Shown here piece after piece: positions 1 to 12,300 of a stretch of 64,000 bases of DNA. A program made the position numbers and the translations under genes. The first letter of the stretch is position 1. Each line of letters starts with the position of its first letter. The notes beneath the pieces are model-generated. The model made no database searches. It had not been told where the DNA came from and was given only the letters and a program-made list of their open reading frames with translations. The DNA is taken from contig NC_088305.1 in assembly GCF_032854445.1 (NCBI RefSeq), positions 7,195,606-7,259,605 of the forward strand, in the 5' to 3' direction. Source of the stretch: Liolophura sinensis (taxonomy: Eukaryota > Mollusca > Polyplacophora > Chitonida > Chitonidae).

Positions 1-239
1 CTGTCTTTACGTCTGTATGCAAAATTGGAGGTATTGGCATACGATTCAAACTAGGAGGAGCTTTATCCAAAAACTTGAAAGTGTGAAGTTGTTGTTGATT
101 GTGTTTAGAAGAGGTTTTTTTGACTTTGAATAACAATTCAAACTATGTAAAAAATGATAATATTACAGGAACTATATACAGTGGAGTATGAGAAAATTGA
201 TTGGCCATCACAGCGGAATAATGTCTCATCCGCAGACCT

Positions 240-715
240 ATACACACCACACAGCTGGCTGCTTGACACTGCTTACTGTAAGTCCTCACTTGTTCTACGA
301 TTCAACAATGCCTACCCTAACCCTTCTAATTTTTGGGACAGATAGTAGTAGTGTTAAAAATAGAATATAACATTTCTTTGTCAACCGTTTGGAAAAGTAA
401 GGATTCGAGTATGTTGTTCATTAGATGGTCTAACCATGTGAAAAAAAAGAAACTCAAAATTCCTGCTGGAAGTACATTTATGAGCTAAAATGAGCAGACC
501 ATGTGTCCCAAAAATTAGAAGAAATAAGGTACTGTAAATTCTTGCCCTGCTACTCAACCCCGCCTACTGTAAATTCTTGTCCTCCAGCTCGACAGAGCCC
601 ATTGTAAATCCCCACTTGCCCTGCTACTCAACAGTGCCTGTTGTAAGTCTCGACCCTACTACATGGCAGTACCTACTGTAAATTCTTACTCAGCCACTCA
701 AAAAAGCCCAGGCAT
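240..715. repeat. Degenerate repeat around CTGTAAATTCTTGCCCTGC
   Basis: Irregular returns of CTACTGTAAATTCTTG and CTGCTACTCAACAGTGCC (for example near 262, 530, 563, 600, 650 and 675) separated by 35-60 bp. No coding signal. Confidence 0.5.
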
Positions 716-819
716 AATTTGATGTCAACAGCATGTTCCTAATAATTAACTCACCTGTTATTAGCTTGGCCTAACAAAAATAGCCCATGGCAATATTAAA
801 GTTCCCACCCTGCCACTCG

Positions 820-2720
820 ACAGTTGTACAGATGTACTTGTGTGTTATACAGATGTACTTGTGTGTTATACAGATGACATATGTGTTATACAGATGTATG
901 TGTGTGTTATACAGATATACTTGTGTGTTATACAGATGTACATTTGTGTTATACAGATGTACATTTGTGTTATACAGATGTACTTGTGTGTTATACAGAT
1001 GTACATTTGTGTTATACAGATGTATGTATGTGTTATACAGATGTACTTGTGTGTTATACAGATGTACATTTGTGTTATACAGATGTACATTTTTATTATA
1101 CAGATGTACTTGTGTGTTATACAGATGTACATTTGTGTTATATAGATGTACATTTGTACATTTTATACAGATGTACTTGTGTGTGTGTTTTTTTTTTTTT
1201 GTTTTTTGAGTGGTGTTTTACGCCGTACTCAAGAATATTTCACTTATACGACGGCGGCCAGCATTATGGTGGGTGGAAACCGGGCAGAACCCGGGGGAAA
1301 CCCACGACCATCCGCAGGTAGCTGACAGACCTTCTCACATACGACTGGAGAGAAAGCCAGCATGAGCTGGACTTGAACTCACAGTGACCCCATTCTTGAG
1401 AGACTCCTGGGTCATTACACTGCGCTTGTGCGCTAACCAACTGAGCCACAGAGGCTCCACTTGTGTGTTATACAGATGTACATTTGTATTATACAGATGT
1501 ACTTGTGTGTTATACAGATGCACATGTGTGTTATACAGATGCACATGTGTTATACAGATGTACTTGTGTGTTATACAGATGTATGTGTGTGTTATACAGA
1601 TGTACTTGTGTGTTATACACATGTGCATTTGTGTTATACAGATGTATATTTGTGTTATACAGATGTACTTGTGTGTCTTACAGATGTACATGTGTGTTAT
1701 ACAGTTGTATATGTGTGTAATGCAGATGTAAATGTGTGTTATACAGATGTACTTGTGTGTTATATAGATGTACATTTGTGTTATACAGATGTATGTGTGT
1801 GTTATACAGATGTACTTGTGTGCTATACAGATGTACTTGTGTGTTATACAGATGTGCATTTGTTATACAGATGTACCTTTGTGTTATACAGATGTACTTG
1901 TGTGTTGTACAGATGTACTTGTGTGTTATACAGATGTACATGTGTGTTATACAGTTGTATATGTGTGTAATGCAGATGTAAGTGTGTGTTATTCAGATGT
2001 ACTTGTGTGTTATACAGATGTACATTTGTGTTATACAGATGCATGTGTGTGTTATGTAGATCTACACATGTGTTGTGCAGGTGTAAGTGCATGTTATGCA
2101 GGTGTAAGTGCATGTTATGCAGGTGTAAGTGTGTGTTATTCAGATGTACTTGTGTGTTATACAGATGTACATTTGTGTTATACAGATGCATGTGTGTGTT
2201 ATGTAGATCTACACATGTGTTGTGCAGGTGTAAGTGCATGTTATGCAGGTGTAAGTGCATGTTATGCAGGTGTAAGTGTGTGTTATTCACATTACTTGTG
2301 TGTTATACAGATGTAAGTGTGTTATACAGATGTACATTTGTGTTGTACAGATGTAAGTGGGTGTTATGCAGACGTACACGTGTGTTGTGCAGATGAAAGT
2401 GTGTCATGCACATGCAAGTGTGTCAGGCAGATGCATGTGTGTGTCATGCAGAGGCATATGTGTGTCATGCAGAGGCACGTGTGCCATGCTGAGGCACGGG
2501 TGCATAATGCAGATGCATGTGTGTGTTGTACAGAGGAACGTGTGTGTCATGCTGATGCACGGGTGCATCATGCAGTGGCACGGGTGTGTCAAGCTGAGGC
2601 ACGTGTGTGTCATGCAGAGGCACATGTGTGTCATACAGAGGCATGTGTGTGTCATGCAGATGCTCGTGTGTGTCATGCATATGCATGGGAGTGCCATGCA
2701 TATGCACGTGCGTGTCATGC
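820..2720. repeat. 21-bp minisatellite, split by a SINE
   Basis: Unit approximately TTATACAGATGTACTTGTGTG, about 17 units before and about 60 after the SINE at 1209-1458. Units drift rightward: TTATACAGATGTAC dominates to ~2000, TTATGCAGGTGTAAG around 2080-2290, and GTCATGCAGAGGCAC from 2400 to 2720. The period is a multiple of 3, so spurious ORFs appear in most frames. Confidence 0.95.
1209..1458 (-). mobile_element. Family-A SINE inside the 21-bp array
   Basis: Preceded by a T-run (1188-1205) in place of the usual AAATA tail. ACTTGTGTGT occurs on both sides (1175-1184, 1459-1468), though this is also array sequence. Confidence 0.92.
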
Positions 2721-2729
2721 AGCCATTTG

Positions 2730-3350
2730 ATACTTAAAGGAGAAGAAAACTTAAAACAATGACACTATAGGCTGACTAGAGCACATTTTTTTCTATCTGG
2801 TGGTGCCTGCTGCATAATTTTGCGACTTTTCTGAAAAAGCTGGCATAAACCGCTGAGTTCATGGGCGTCCTCCATCTTAAACACCCTGTAATTTATGCTG
2901 GGGGTATGTTTCCTCTCCGCCAGTGAGAGTCGTTAAAACTGCCCGGCTTGTTCGTGTAAATTCAAAACCTGCGTCCAACATTCCGGCTTCCCCATTGTCA
3001 AGTGGAGAACGAACTGTACTGTTTGCTACCTTCTGGAAAGAAGAGTTCTGCCGGAAATGTACAGCAAGTATTCTCCTAACACAGAAAACTTTACGTCTAG
3101 TTCTTAGGCAAAATGGAATCGCCCACAGCAAATTTTGGCGCTGACTTACTTTATAATTTATCAACTTGAGGTACATATTAGAATTTTTTTATGGCATGCA
3201 TGCATGAGGAAATGCGTACTCTTTTCAATGGTATTTGTTTGATATTTAAATTTTCTTCTCTGTTTACACTACGTGTAAGTATGCTTTGTGAAACTGACAC
3301 CTGGTGTCCTGAGCAGACTTCCTCTCATTGTATGATTTTTTCGGTTTCAG
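2730..3350 (+). other. LSS intron sequence, no feature recognised
   Basis: Less AT-rich than its surroundings with a 73-codon open stretch (2923-3144) that matches no family I recognise. It ends in the T-rich tract and CAG acceptor of the LSS exon at 3351. It could be an old interspersed repeat. Confidence 0.3.
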
Positions 3351-6300
3351 ATCTGCTGGATTGGTACGAGTATTACCACAGCCAAAACTGGCGTCAGAAG
3401 TCCCTGGCTCTGTTGTATGATCATATTTGTGCTGATGACAAATTTACAAAGACTATCAGCATTGGCCCGGTAATTGTCACAAACAATTCTCTTTTTTGGA
3501 TTGATGGGGGAAGAGTAATTTGAGTAAAAACTCGACTTTGATGAAATCTTAGCTTTGTTTGAAACAGTATTTTGTCAGTTTAATTATTTTCTGGCCTTCT
3601 GATGTGGGTTTTCGTCTGTACAGTGGCAATCTGGATCATGGGCTGAAAGGAAAAGAGAACAGTCAGTAATTTAATTGCCAGCAGGGGGCCTCCGTGGCTT
3701 AGTCAGTTAGTCGGTTATGACCCAGGAGCCTCTCACTAATGCGGTCGCTGTGAGTTCAAGCCCAGCTTATGCTGGCTTCCTCTCTGGCTGTACATGGGAA
3801 GGCCTGCCAACAACGTGCGCATGGTCGTGGGTTTCCCCTGGGCTCTGCTCAATTTCCTTCAACCTTAATGCTGGCCGCCATCGTACGTCGGTGTAAAACA
3901 CCAATCAAATAAATAAATAATAATAAATAACCAGCAAAAAAACCATCAGACCTCACCACATAAGTGACAAGTGTCCTGGGTACACATGCCCGTGGCATGG
4001 AACAATGCTTTTGAATGGTGTGTTCTACAAGGTTGATATTCATGTAACAAGTTAATCAGAATCCTGCAAAATGTGTCATTAGGTGATGACACAGATTAAG
4101 GTGAGATACACAAATACAAGTAAAATTTTGATTTTTCCTCAAATTCATAAATATTTCCTCCACATTGCCTTCAGTATCATGAGAAATTTGAGAAATAGTT
4201 CTGATGGATATTGAAAGGAACATCACAATATTGTGAAGTTCAAAGGTGATAAAGCGTCTGGTAATATGTCATTTTATGCTTCTGTTTTGATCAGATTTCC
4301 AAGGTGATTAACATGCTGGTGCGATGGTTTGAAGAAGGTTCACAGTCTAAAGCCTTCAGACAGCATCAGTTTCGTGTAGCTGATTACCTGTGGTAGGCAT
4401 TCATGCAGTGATATATACCCTCAGACCTGAACAAACTCGACCACAGACATAGGCCATTTGTTGCCATGTTCAAAGACAGTTATATGTACTGTATCTGATC
4501 TGGACAGAAGTTTGTATAGTTTGTGCGAAGTTCACATGAAATCTGTTGTAGCTACCCAGTCAATGTATTTTAGTCTTCATAGTGGTATGTGTGTATATTT
4601 TCAAGTTTCAAAAGTCTACTGGTCTAATTTGTTGTGGATTTAGGGTACTTTTGGCAGTTAAAACAACAGCGATTTTAAATGTGTAGGTCAAGGCAAATGG
4701 CATTTCCCAGGGAAGAGCTAGAGCCCACTTTCTTTCACTTTTAAACCTCATGATCATAGAAAAAAAAATACACCCAAACAATACATAAACAGTACACTTA
4801 TTAGTATTGTGCAAGGGAAATGACATTAATAAATAAAGTAATTATAAAACTCTGTGAAGCCTACACTTTTTTTTTGTCTCTGCTGATGTATTCTGATATT
4901 TTACAACATTAAACAATATTGTTTAATCATGAATCCGTGCTTGTACATTTGTATATCTGTGTACAGTTTCTAGCCTCGTTTGTATATCTGTGTACAGTTT
5001 CTAGCCTCGTTTGTATATCTGTGTACAGTTTCTAGCCTCGTTTGTATCATCTGGCAATATTTGCCTTTACGGAAATTCTGCTGATTTTTCATATTTCGTT
5101 TCTCAGGATGGGTCTGGACGGCATGAAGATGTGTGTGAGTATTTTATTGCTTTGTGTAGCTAACAAAACTGATAACTTTTAGATGTGAAATTGTAATTCA
5201 AATGCTCATTCATTTGTTATATACAAATTTGTCATTTGCACATACATGTACATGTATATATTTGTCTTTTTCACCTACTTGTATTCTTTTTTAACAAAAC
5301 CAGTATAATTTCTATTTTAGAGGCTATGTCCCAAAAGTCTTCTCTCATATAAAAATCCTTGAGCATGGCCTTCAGCATCATTCAATCAGTCAATCAATCC
5401 TAACATGTATAAATGGAGGTCAGTTCCTGAAGCAGAAGAGGACACTTCTGTTCATTCATTTTGCAAACTTCTCTAAAGGAAAGCTCTTCTTCCTCTTCTA
5501 CGCATCGTACAGCTAGAAGAGAAGAGGGGGTCAAAAACAGTCAACCACATGGTGATTGCCACCCTCGCTCTGTTTGATTCGTCACAGGAGAGATGGGTCT
5601 TCAGAAGGGTGCTAATTGCACACACTTTGGGTAATATGTGACTCTATGCACTGGTATACATGTTACAGGGTACCAATGGCTCACAGCTATGGGACACTGC
5701 ACTGGGAATACAGGCATTTATTGAGAGCGAGGCGTACACAAAATCTGAGTTTGACGACTGTTTGACTAAAGTGCACGGATTCTTGAAATATACGCAAATA
5801 CCAGAGAATCCCCCAGGGTATAAGAAGTACTACAGACAGATGAGCAAGGTGAGCAGTGTGTTCCACGTAATTATCTCCCCTTGTGATATTTCCAGCGTTT
5901 GAAGTTAGTTTGCTCAGCGAAATTGGAGGCCTCTACTGTTTTACACATGACAAGATAAACTATCAGTTTGTCTCCAAGTATTACACATGATGTAACCCCT
6001 CAGCCTGTTACACATGACATAACCTCTCATCCTGTTACTCATGATATAACCTCTCAGCCTGATAGACATGATATAACCTCTCAGCCTGTTACACATGATA
6101 TAACCTCTCAGCCTGTTACACATGATATACATGTAACCTTTCAGCCTGTTACACATGATATAACCTCTCAGCCTGTTACACATGCTATAACCTCTCAGCC
6201 TGTTACACACGATATAACCTCTCACCCTGTTACACACGATATGACCTCTCAGCCTGTTACATATGATAAAAACATTTGGTTTGTTACTCATGATATAAAC

Positions 6301-9300
6301 TGTCGATTTGTTACACATGGTATAAACTTTCAGTTTGTTAGGCATGATATAAAACTGTCAGTTTATTACACTTGAAATCTCTCTATTGGTCTGTAAGCAT
6401 TACAAAGGATATGAACTCCAGTTTGTTACTGGTGATATAAATTCTTAGGTTGCTACACATAATATAGACTTTGGGTTTGTTACTCATGATATAAACTGTC
6501 CATTTGTTACACGATATAAACTTTTAGTTTGTTATGCATGATAAAACTGTTGGTTTGTTACACATGATATAAACTCCCGATATGTCATGTACAGGGTGGT
6601 TTCCCGTTCAGTACGCGGGACTGTGGCTGGATCGTGTCTGACTGCACAGCAGAGGGTCTCAAGGCTTTACTGTACCTCCAGGAGAAGTGTGTGAACCTCA
6701 AGGACCAGGTCACGGAGGGTAGATTGTGCCAGGCTGTGGATGTGGTGGGTAACCATGGGAACACTTTTAATGTAAATGTACATGCGCAGAATATTATAGA
6801 CACACATGTACGCATACCCTGTATGAGTAACAACCTTATACAAAGGCTGTTTTCTCTCAGTGTTGTCTCTAAATTGCAATGAAAATTCTTTTCTTAACAT
6901 GGAAAAAAGAATCGTGTAGAATAAACATAAACATGACTTTTACCTTACTGGTCTAGTGCGACCCCATCCACCCCCGACACAGTCAAATTTCTGCATCAAG
7001 TAGTGTGTGTGATAAGGTTTGGTAGAGTGTTACACAACGGTTTAAGTAAGGAAGTTAAAACATGACCATGTAACTATAAAAGGTTTCACAAACTTTCGAC
7101 TCACTTTTACCCGTCGGTCTCTTACCTTTGTCTTGTATTATTTATAAATCCCTTTTTCAAACACCAGAACACACAATACAGCAAGTACTGTTACAAATGT
7201 TCATTTGTGTTTCAGTTGTTGAGCATGAGGTGTCGTGACGGGGGATTTGCCACATATGAGGACATGAGAGGAGGAGTCTTGTTAGAGATGCTCAACCCTT
7301 CAGAAGTCTTCAGTGAGAACATTTATATTGTGTCTAGAATCCTGAAATACTCGCTTGTCTCCAGTTCTTATATCATTAATACTTGAGGGGCCTCCGTGGC
7401 TCAGTTGGTTAGCTTGCTAGCGCAGCATAATGACCCAGAAGCCTGTCAACAATGTAGTTGCTGTGAGTTCAAGCTCAGCTCATGCTGGCTTCCTCTCTGG
7501 CCGTACATGGAAAGGTCTTCAGCAACCTGCGGATGGTCATGGGTTACCCCCGGGCTCTGCCCGGTTATCTCCCACCATAATGCTGGCTGCCGTTGTATAA
7601 GTGAAATATTCTTGAGTACGGCGTAAAACACCAATGAGATAAATAAATAAATTATTAATGCTTTCGTAGGGCCACATGGGTGCACTTCAAATTCTCAACC
7701 GTTTTGATCACAGACTTAGTTCATGTTTAGGCATATCGGTATTACAGAAATGTTAACTGATTTGAACGGGTTATTTCATGATTTTTGTTAACAAGTACTG
7801 TTACCTGAACAGTACACATGTACTGTTACCTGAACAGTACATTTTGCTTTTCAAAATCTGTGAAATTTTATTTTCAGATTGCATTTTATAAAAGTACTAA
7901 AAAGTTATAATTTTAGTACTGGTGAAATTTTTTCTAGGATTTAGATTAGCTCGTACTAAAGGAAAGGTAATGGGCACAATATTCTTGTCAGTTCGTATTA
8001 ATCAACATTTTTTATCTGAAATATTTGCCTTAAGTAACTGCATGTAACTGTTATATTTATGTTCAGGTGACATAATGATTGACTACACATATGTGGAGTG
8101 TACCTCAGCTGTACTTCAGGCCCTGAAGAAGTTCACCTCAGTCTATCCCGCCTACAGGGGACCAGAAATCAGGTAACGTGAGAATTGTAAGAGCAGTATC
8201 CTTGTCCCGTGGCCTCAGATGTGGCCCCTGCGGATGGGAGGGGCTCATACAGGCTTCAGACCCCTAATTAATGTTCCATGATTACTGATAATGTTAACAT
8301 TTGGTGCTGTAAACTCAGCCGTGGATATTCTGTTGCCTATAAGCATCAATGCCTACCATGCCCAGCCTGTGAGAAAGAAGCCATGAAAGTTCGGACGTAG
8401 ATTCATTGAGCTTTTAATCCTGCATCTATGTCAGCAGCTAAGAGGGGTGAAAGGGGTGTCACTCGCAGCCTCATCACTAACTGGCACCTTGTGCACTCAC
8501 GCTAACCATTTTAGACTTTCACCAGTAAAACACCTGTTGGGATGTACCTTCAGTATCATATGATGAGATATAATTTCGTGTTTCTGCTTCAGTGAGATAT
8601 TAAAGGAAGGATTGAAGTACATAACGGGTAAACAACGAGAGGATGGATCTTGGGTAGGGTAAGAAATTTATGTCTATAAGTTAAGAGCTTATATCTATTA
8701 AGAGATGATGTTATATTCAAGCAGAGCTGGTTTATCCCATGTTTCCTACCACCATAATGCTGGCCGCCGTTGTTAGGTGAAATATTCTTGAGTACAGCGT
8801 AAAACACCAATCAAATAAATGTGTAAATAAGAGCTGGTGTGTCAAGCAGAGTGGTGATTCCTGACAGGACAGCATATGGTGGGTTCACAGGTTCTGCTAC
8901 CGAGCTTTTCCATAAAGGCCACACGAACTGAATTTGTTGTTTTATGGGCAGAATAAATAATTTTTCAATGTTAGAGGAGGGAATACATTTAAGAATAAAA
9001 ATAGAACTTGAAAATCATTCAATTTGTTGAAAACATGGACCAACATAAACACATTCACATGCTCGGAAAGTCTTCAAAGAAAAATGTATTTTCAGTTTCA
9101 TTTTTATACCATTTCTGGATTGCTTAAGGTCTGCTCACCCGTAAACCACAAAATAAAATTGGCAGCGTCAGAGGTACATTGTGTACCGGGAGACACTTTC
9201 ACGCAACGTTGTCACTTTTCTCGTAATTTTTTTTTTCATAAAAGACATTGTAATGGTTAAAGAGCCATTAGGCGACGTCATTTAAAAGAAAAGTTACGAA

Positions 9301-12300
9301 AAATAAATTTGGGAAGTTTCCTGAAAGTGGCTCCAGTGATATGTATTGTTCACTACGACGAACCAAAAGAGAGTCTTTACAGCTTCTTTACTCCGATGTA
9401 CAGCCATAGAGGCCTGGAGGGCCAAAAAAACCTGTTTTTTTTATAACATATGTATAGTTTGGTCTCTGTGCCATTTATTTGTGTTTGAGTGACATCCTGT
9501 AAATTACAAATTCTCTGTGACCTTGTGGCTCACTCGACTAAAGAGTCACTCTCAAGCAGTAGATCAGTACTGCGACAGTCTGCCAACACAATCGGAACTC
9601 TGCCAAACTTTCCTGAAGGGTATTGGTGTAGATTCCCAGCGAGTATGGCAGAGTTTTGGTGCTGATGTACTTTACACATGTACAACACACCTCATGACTC
9701 CTCGTCGACATACGAATGAAAAATCGTTGAGTACGATGTAAAAAAAAAAAAAAAGAATCCCAGATTGCTTACTCACACTGCTGTTCACTGTTGTTACAGG
9801 AGCTGGGGTGTGTGGGGTGTATAAAACTGTCCATTTGTTACACATGGTATAAACTTTCAGTTTGTTAGGCATGATATAAAACTGTCAGTTTATTACACTT
9901 GATGAAATCTCTCCATTAGTCTGTACGCATTACACAGGACATGAACTCCAGTTTGTTACTGGTGATATAAATTCTTAGGTTGCTACACATAATATAAACT
10001 TTTGGTTTGTTACTCATGATATAAACTGTCCATTTGTTACACGATACAAACTTTTAGTTTGTTATGCATGATAAAACTGTTGGTTTGTTACACATGATAT
10101 AAACTCTCGATATGTCATGTACAGGGTGGTTTCCCGTTCAGTACGCGGGACTGTGGCTGTATCGTGTCTGACTGCAACACACCTAATGACTCCTCGTCAA
10201 CATACGAATGATAAATTGTTGAGTACGATATAAAAAAAAAAAAAAGAATCCAAGATTGCTTACTCACACTGCTGTTCACTATTGTTACAGGAGCTGGGGT
10301 GTGTGTTTTACCTACGGAGCTTGGTTTGGGCTGGAAGCCTTTGCTTGTTTGAGTCACACATACAAGGACAGGTAAGTTTTTAGTCTGGGTAATATTTACA
10401 TGCAGAACTTAACAGTTGACAACATGAAGTGTCTTTTACAGGTAGGAACCCTGGTTAACAGTGGGATTTTCCAGTGGATTATCAAATGTTCATTGGTTTT
10501 AGGACAAAACCTAAGAAGAGTTACATGGACAAGTAAATGTACTGGTGATCTTAAATTCTGGAAGTGATCTCTGCGGAAAACATCTTTTTATCTGCCTGTT
10601 TTTTTGTTTTTTTTGTTGTAGTCACCCGCAAAAATAAAAAGTGAAATGAAAGCTTTTATAACAAAATAAAAGTCTTACCTCCATAATTTCTTTAAAGTCA
10701 CCTCCATATGAAGGAAGCCATGGGTTTTGATTTTATTTATTTATTTGTTTGATTGGTGTTTTATGCCATATTAAAAAATATTTCGCTTATTCGACGGTGG
10801 CCAGTATTATGGTTGGAGCAAACTGAGCAGAGCCCTGGGGAAACCCACGACTATACGCAGGCTGCTGCATGACCTTCCCATGTATGGCTGGCGAGGAAGC
10901 CAGCATGAGCTGGACTTGAACTCACAGCAACTGCATTGGTGAGAAGCTTGTGGGTCATTGTGCAGGGCTGGCATGATAAGAGTTATTGTACATGATGTAA
11001 TCAGGGGCATCCTACATTTTTAGCAGACTTCTAGAAGTGACATCACCATTGAACTGTTCAGAATCAAACAAAATGAGCAGCTTTGTCATTGGCCAAATCT
11101 GAGGTCATTTACATGTACTGAAGGCCTACTTTATCAAACCCCACAGTGCATGACTTCTACCCTTGTGCATGACCTTTCCATCAGTGCATGACTTTTACCC
11201 TAGTGCATGACCTTTCCATCAGTGCATGACTTTTCCATCAGTGCATGCCTTTTCCACCAGTGCATGATTTTTGCACCACAATCCGACCACAGAGGGGCAC
11301 TACTTAGGCCCTTGTGGAACTGTTAACGTGTATTGTAGGCTACCATATAGTGTTGTTGTTGTTGTTGTTGTTGTTGTTGTACATGTCTTGCTACATCATT
11401 CGCCTTTCACAGTTACATGTGCTGCAGTGAAGATTACAGTCTTACAGTTAGTATCTCAATATTCTACATGTATGTTTATCGTACCATGTACAGTTTGTTT
11501 GCAAAGAAAGGGTGAACAACGTGATGAAATAAAACTGTTGTTGTTGCAGCCCTGTGCCTGATGCAGTGACAAAGGCCTGTGCATTTCTGGTGGGTAAGCA
11601 GCGCGAAGACGGCGGCTGGGGCGAGGACTTTGAGTCGTGTGAGCAGAGACAGTACGTGGAGAGCAAGACGTCACAGATTGTCAATACCTGCTGGGCACTG
11701 CTAGCCCTTATGGCTGTCAGGTGAGTTACCATGGCAACCGTCTGTAACAAAGACGGTAAACATAACCCATGATAATCCTTCTTTTGATAATTCAGTAAGC
11801 TGGCTTGGAAAAAAACAGCACATTGAAATGTTAATGTTAAGGCAAATTGTTGTTAGTGACCAGATTTACAAGATTAAGGGCAATTGGTATCAAGATTATT
11901 TTGTCCCAATTCATTTCATGTTCAAGCCATTTCTTTGTTACTCAATAATTTATCCAGCTTGATGTTGTCATTACATAAAGCCAGAGATATGATGTTCAAA
12001 ATATCTTCTCTTATCCAAAAAGTCTTGGACAAGCTTTTTTTTTTTGCTACATGTCACATTGGTATGATTGCAGGAATGTGTTTAAAGTTGACTTGAAGTG
12101 TTCAGTTGATACCCTCAAGTTAATACTCTTGGATATTTGAATGAATAAAATCCTGAATATAATTTAAGACGTACGGCTTAGAGAGAAAACCACTGACAGT
12201 GCGATAGCTGGCAAATCACACATAACCGATGACAGTTTTGTGACATTGTGCATCTGTTGACTTCTTCATGCTGGCTACTCTCCAGCGGTAAATGGGAAGG

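Noticed and set aside
787-2737. Many Cys/Tyr-rich ORFs (up to 182 codons) on both strands
   Set aside because: Translation of a 21-bp minisatellite, whose period is divisible by three; no unique coding sequence.
2923-3144. 73-codon ORF as an upstream LSS exon
   Set aside because: No similarity to the cyclase family and no suitable splice phase into the exon at 3351.
5968-6375. 135-codon ORF in the 27-bp array
   Set aside because: The array lies in an LSS intron between two phase-compatible exons; the open frame comes from the period of 27.
10115-10357. A second catalytic LSS exon (alternative exon)
   Set aside because: The copy at 10125-10176 has no donor after it and runs into a duplicated SINE tail, so it cannot be a normal cassette exon.
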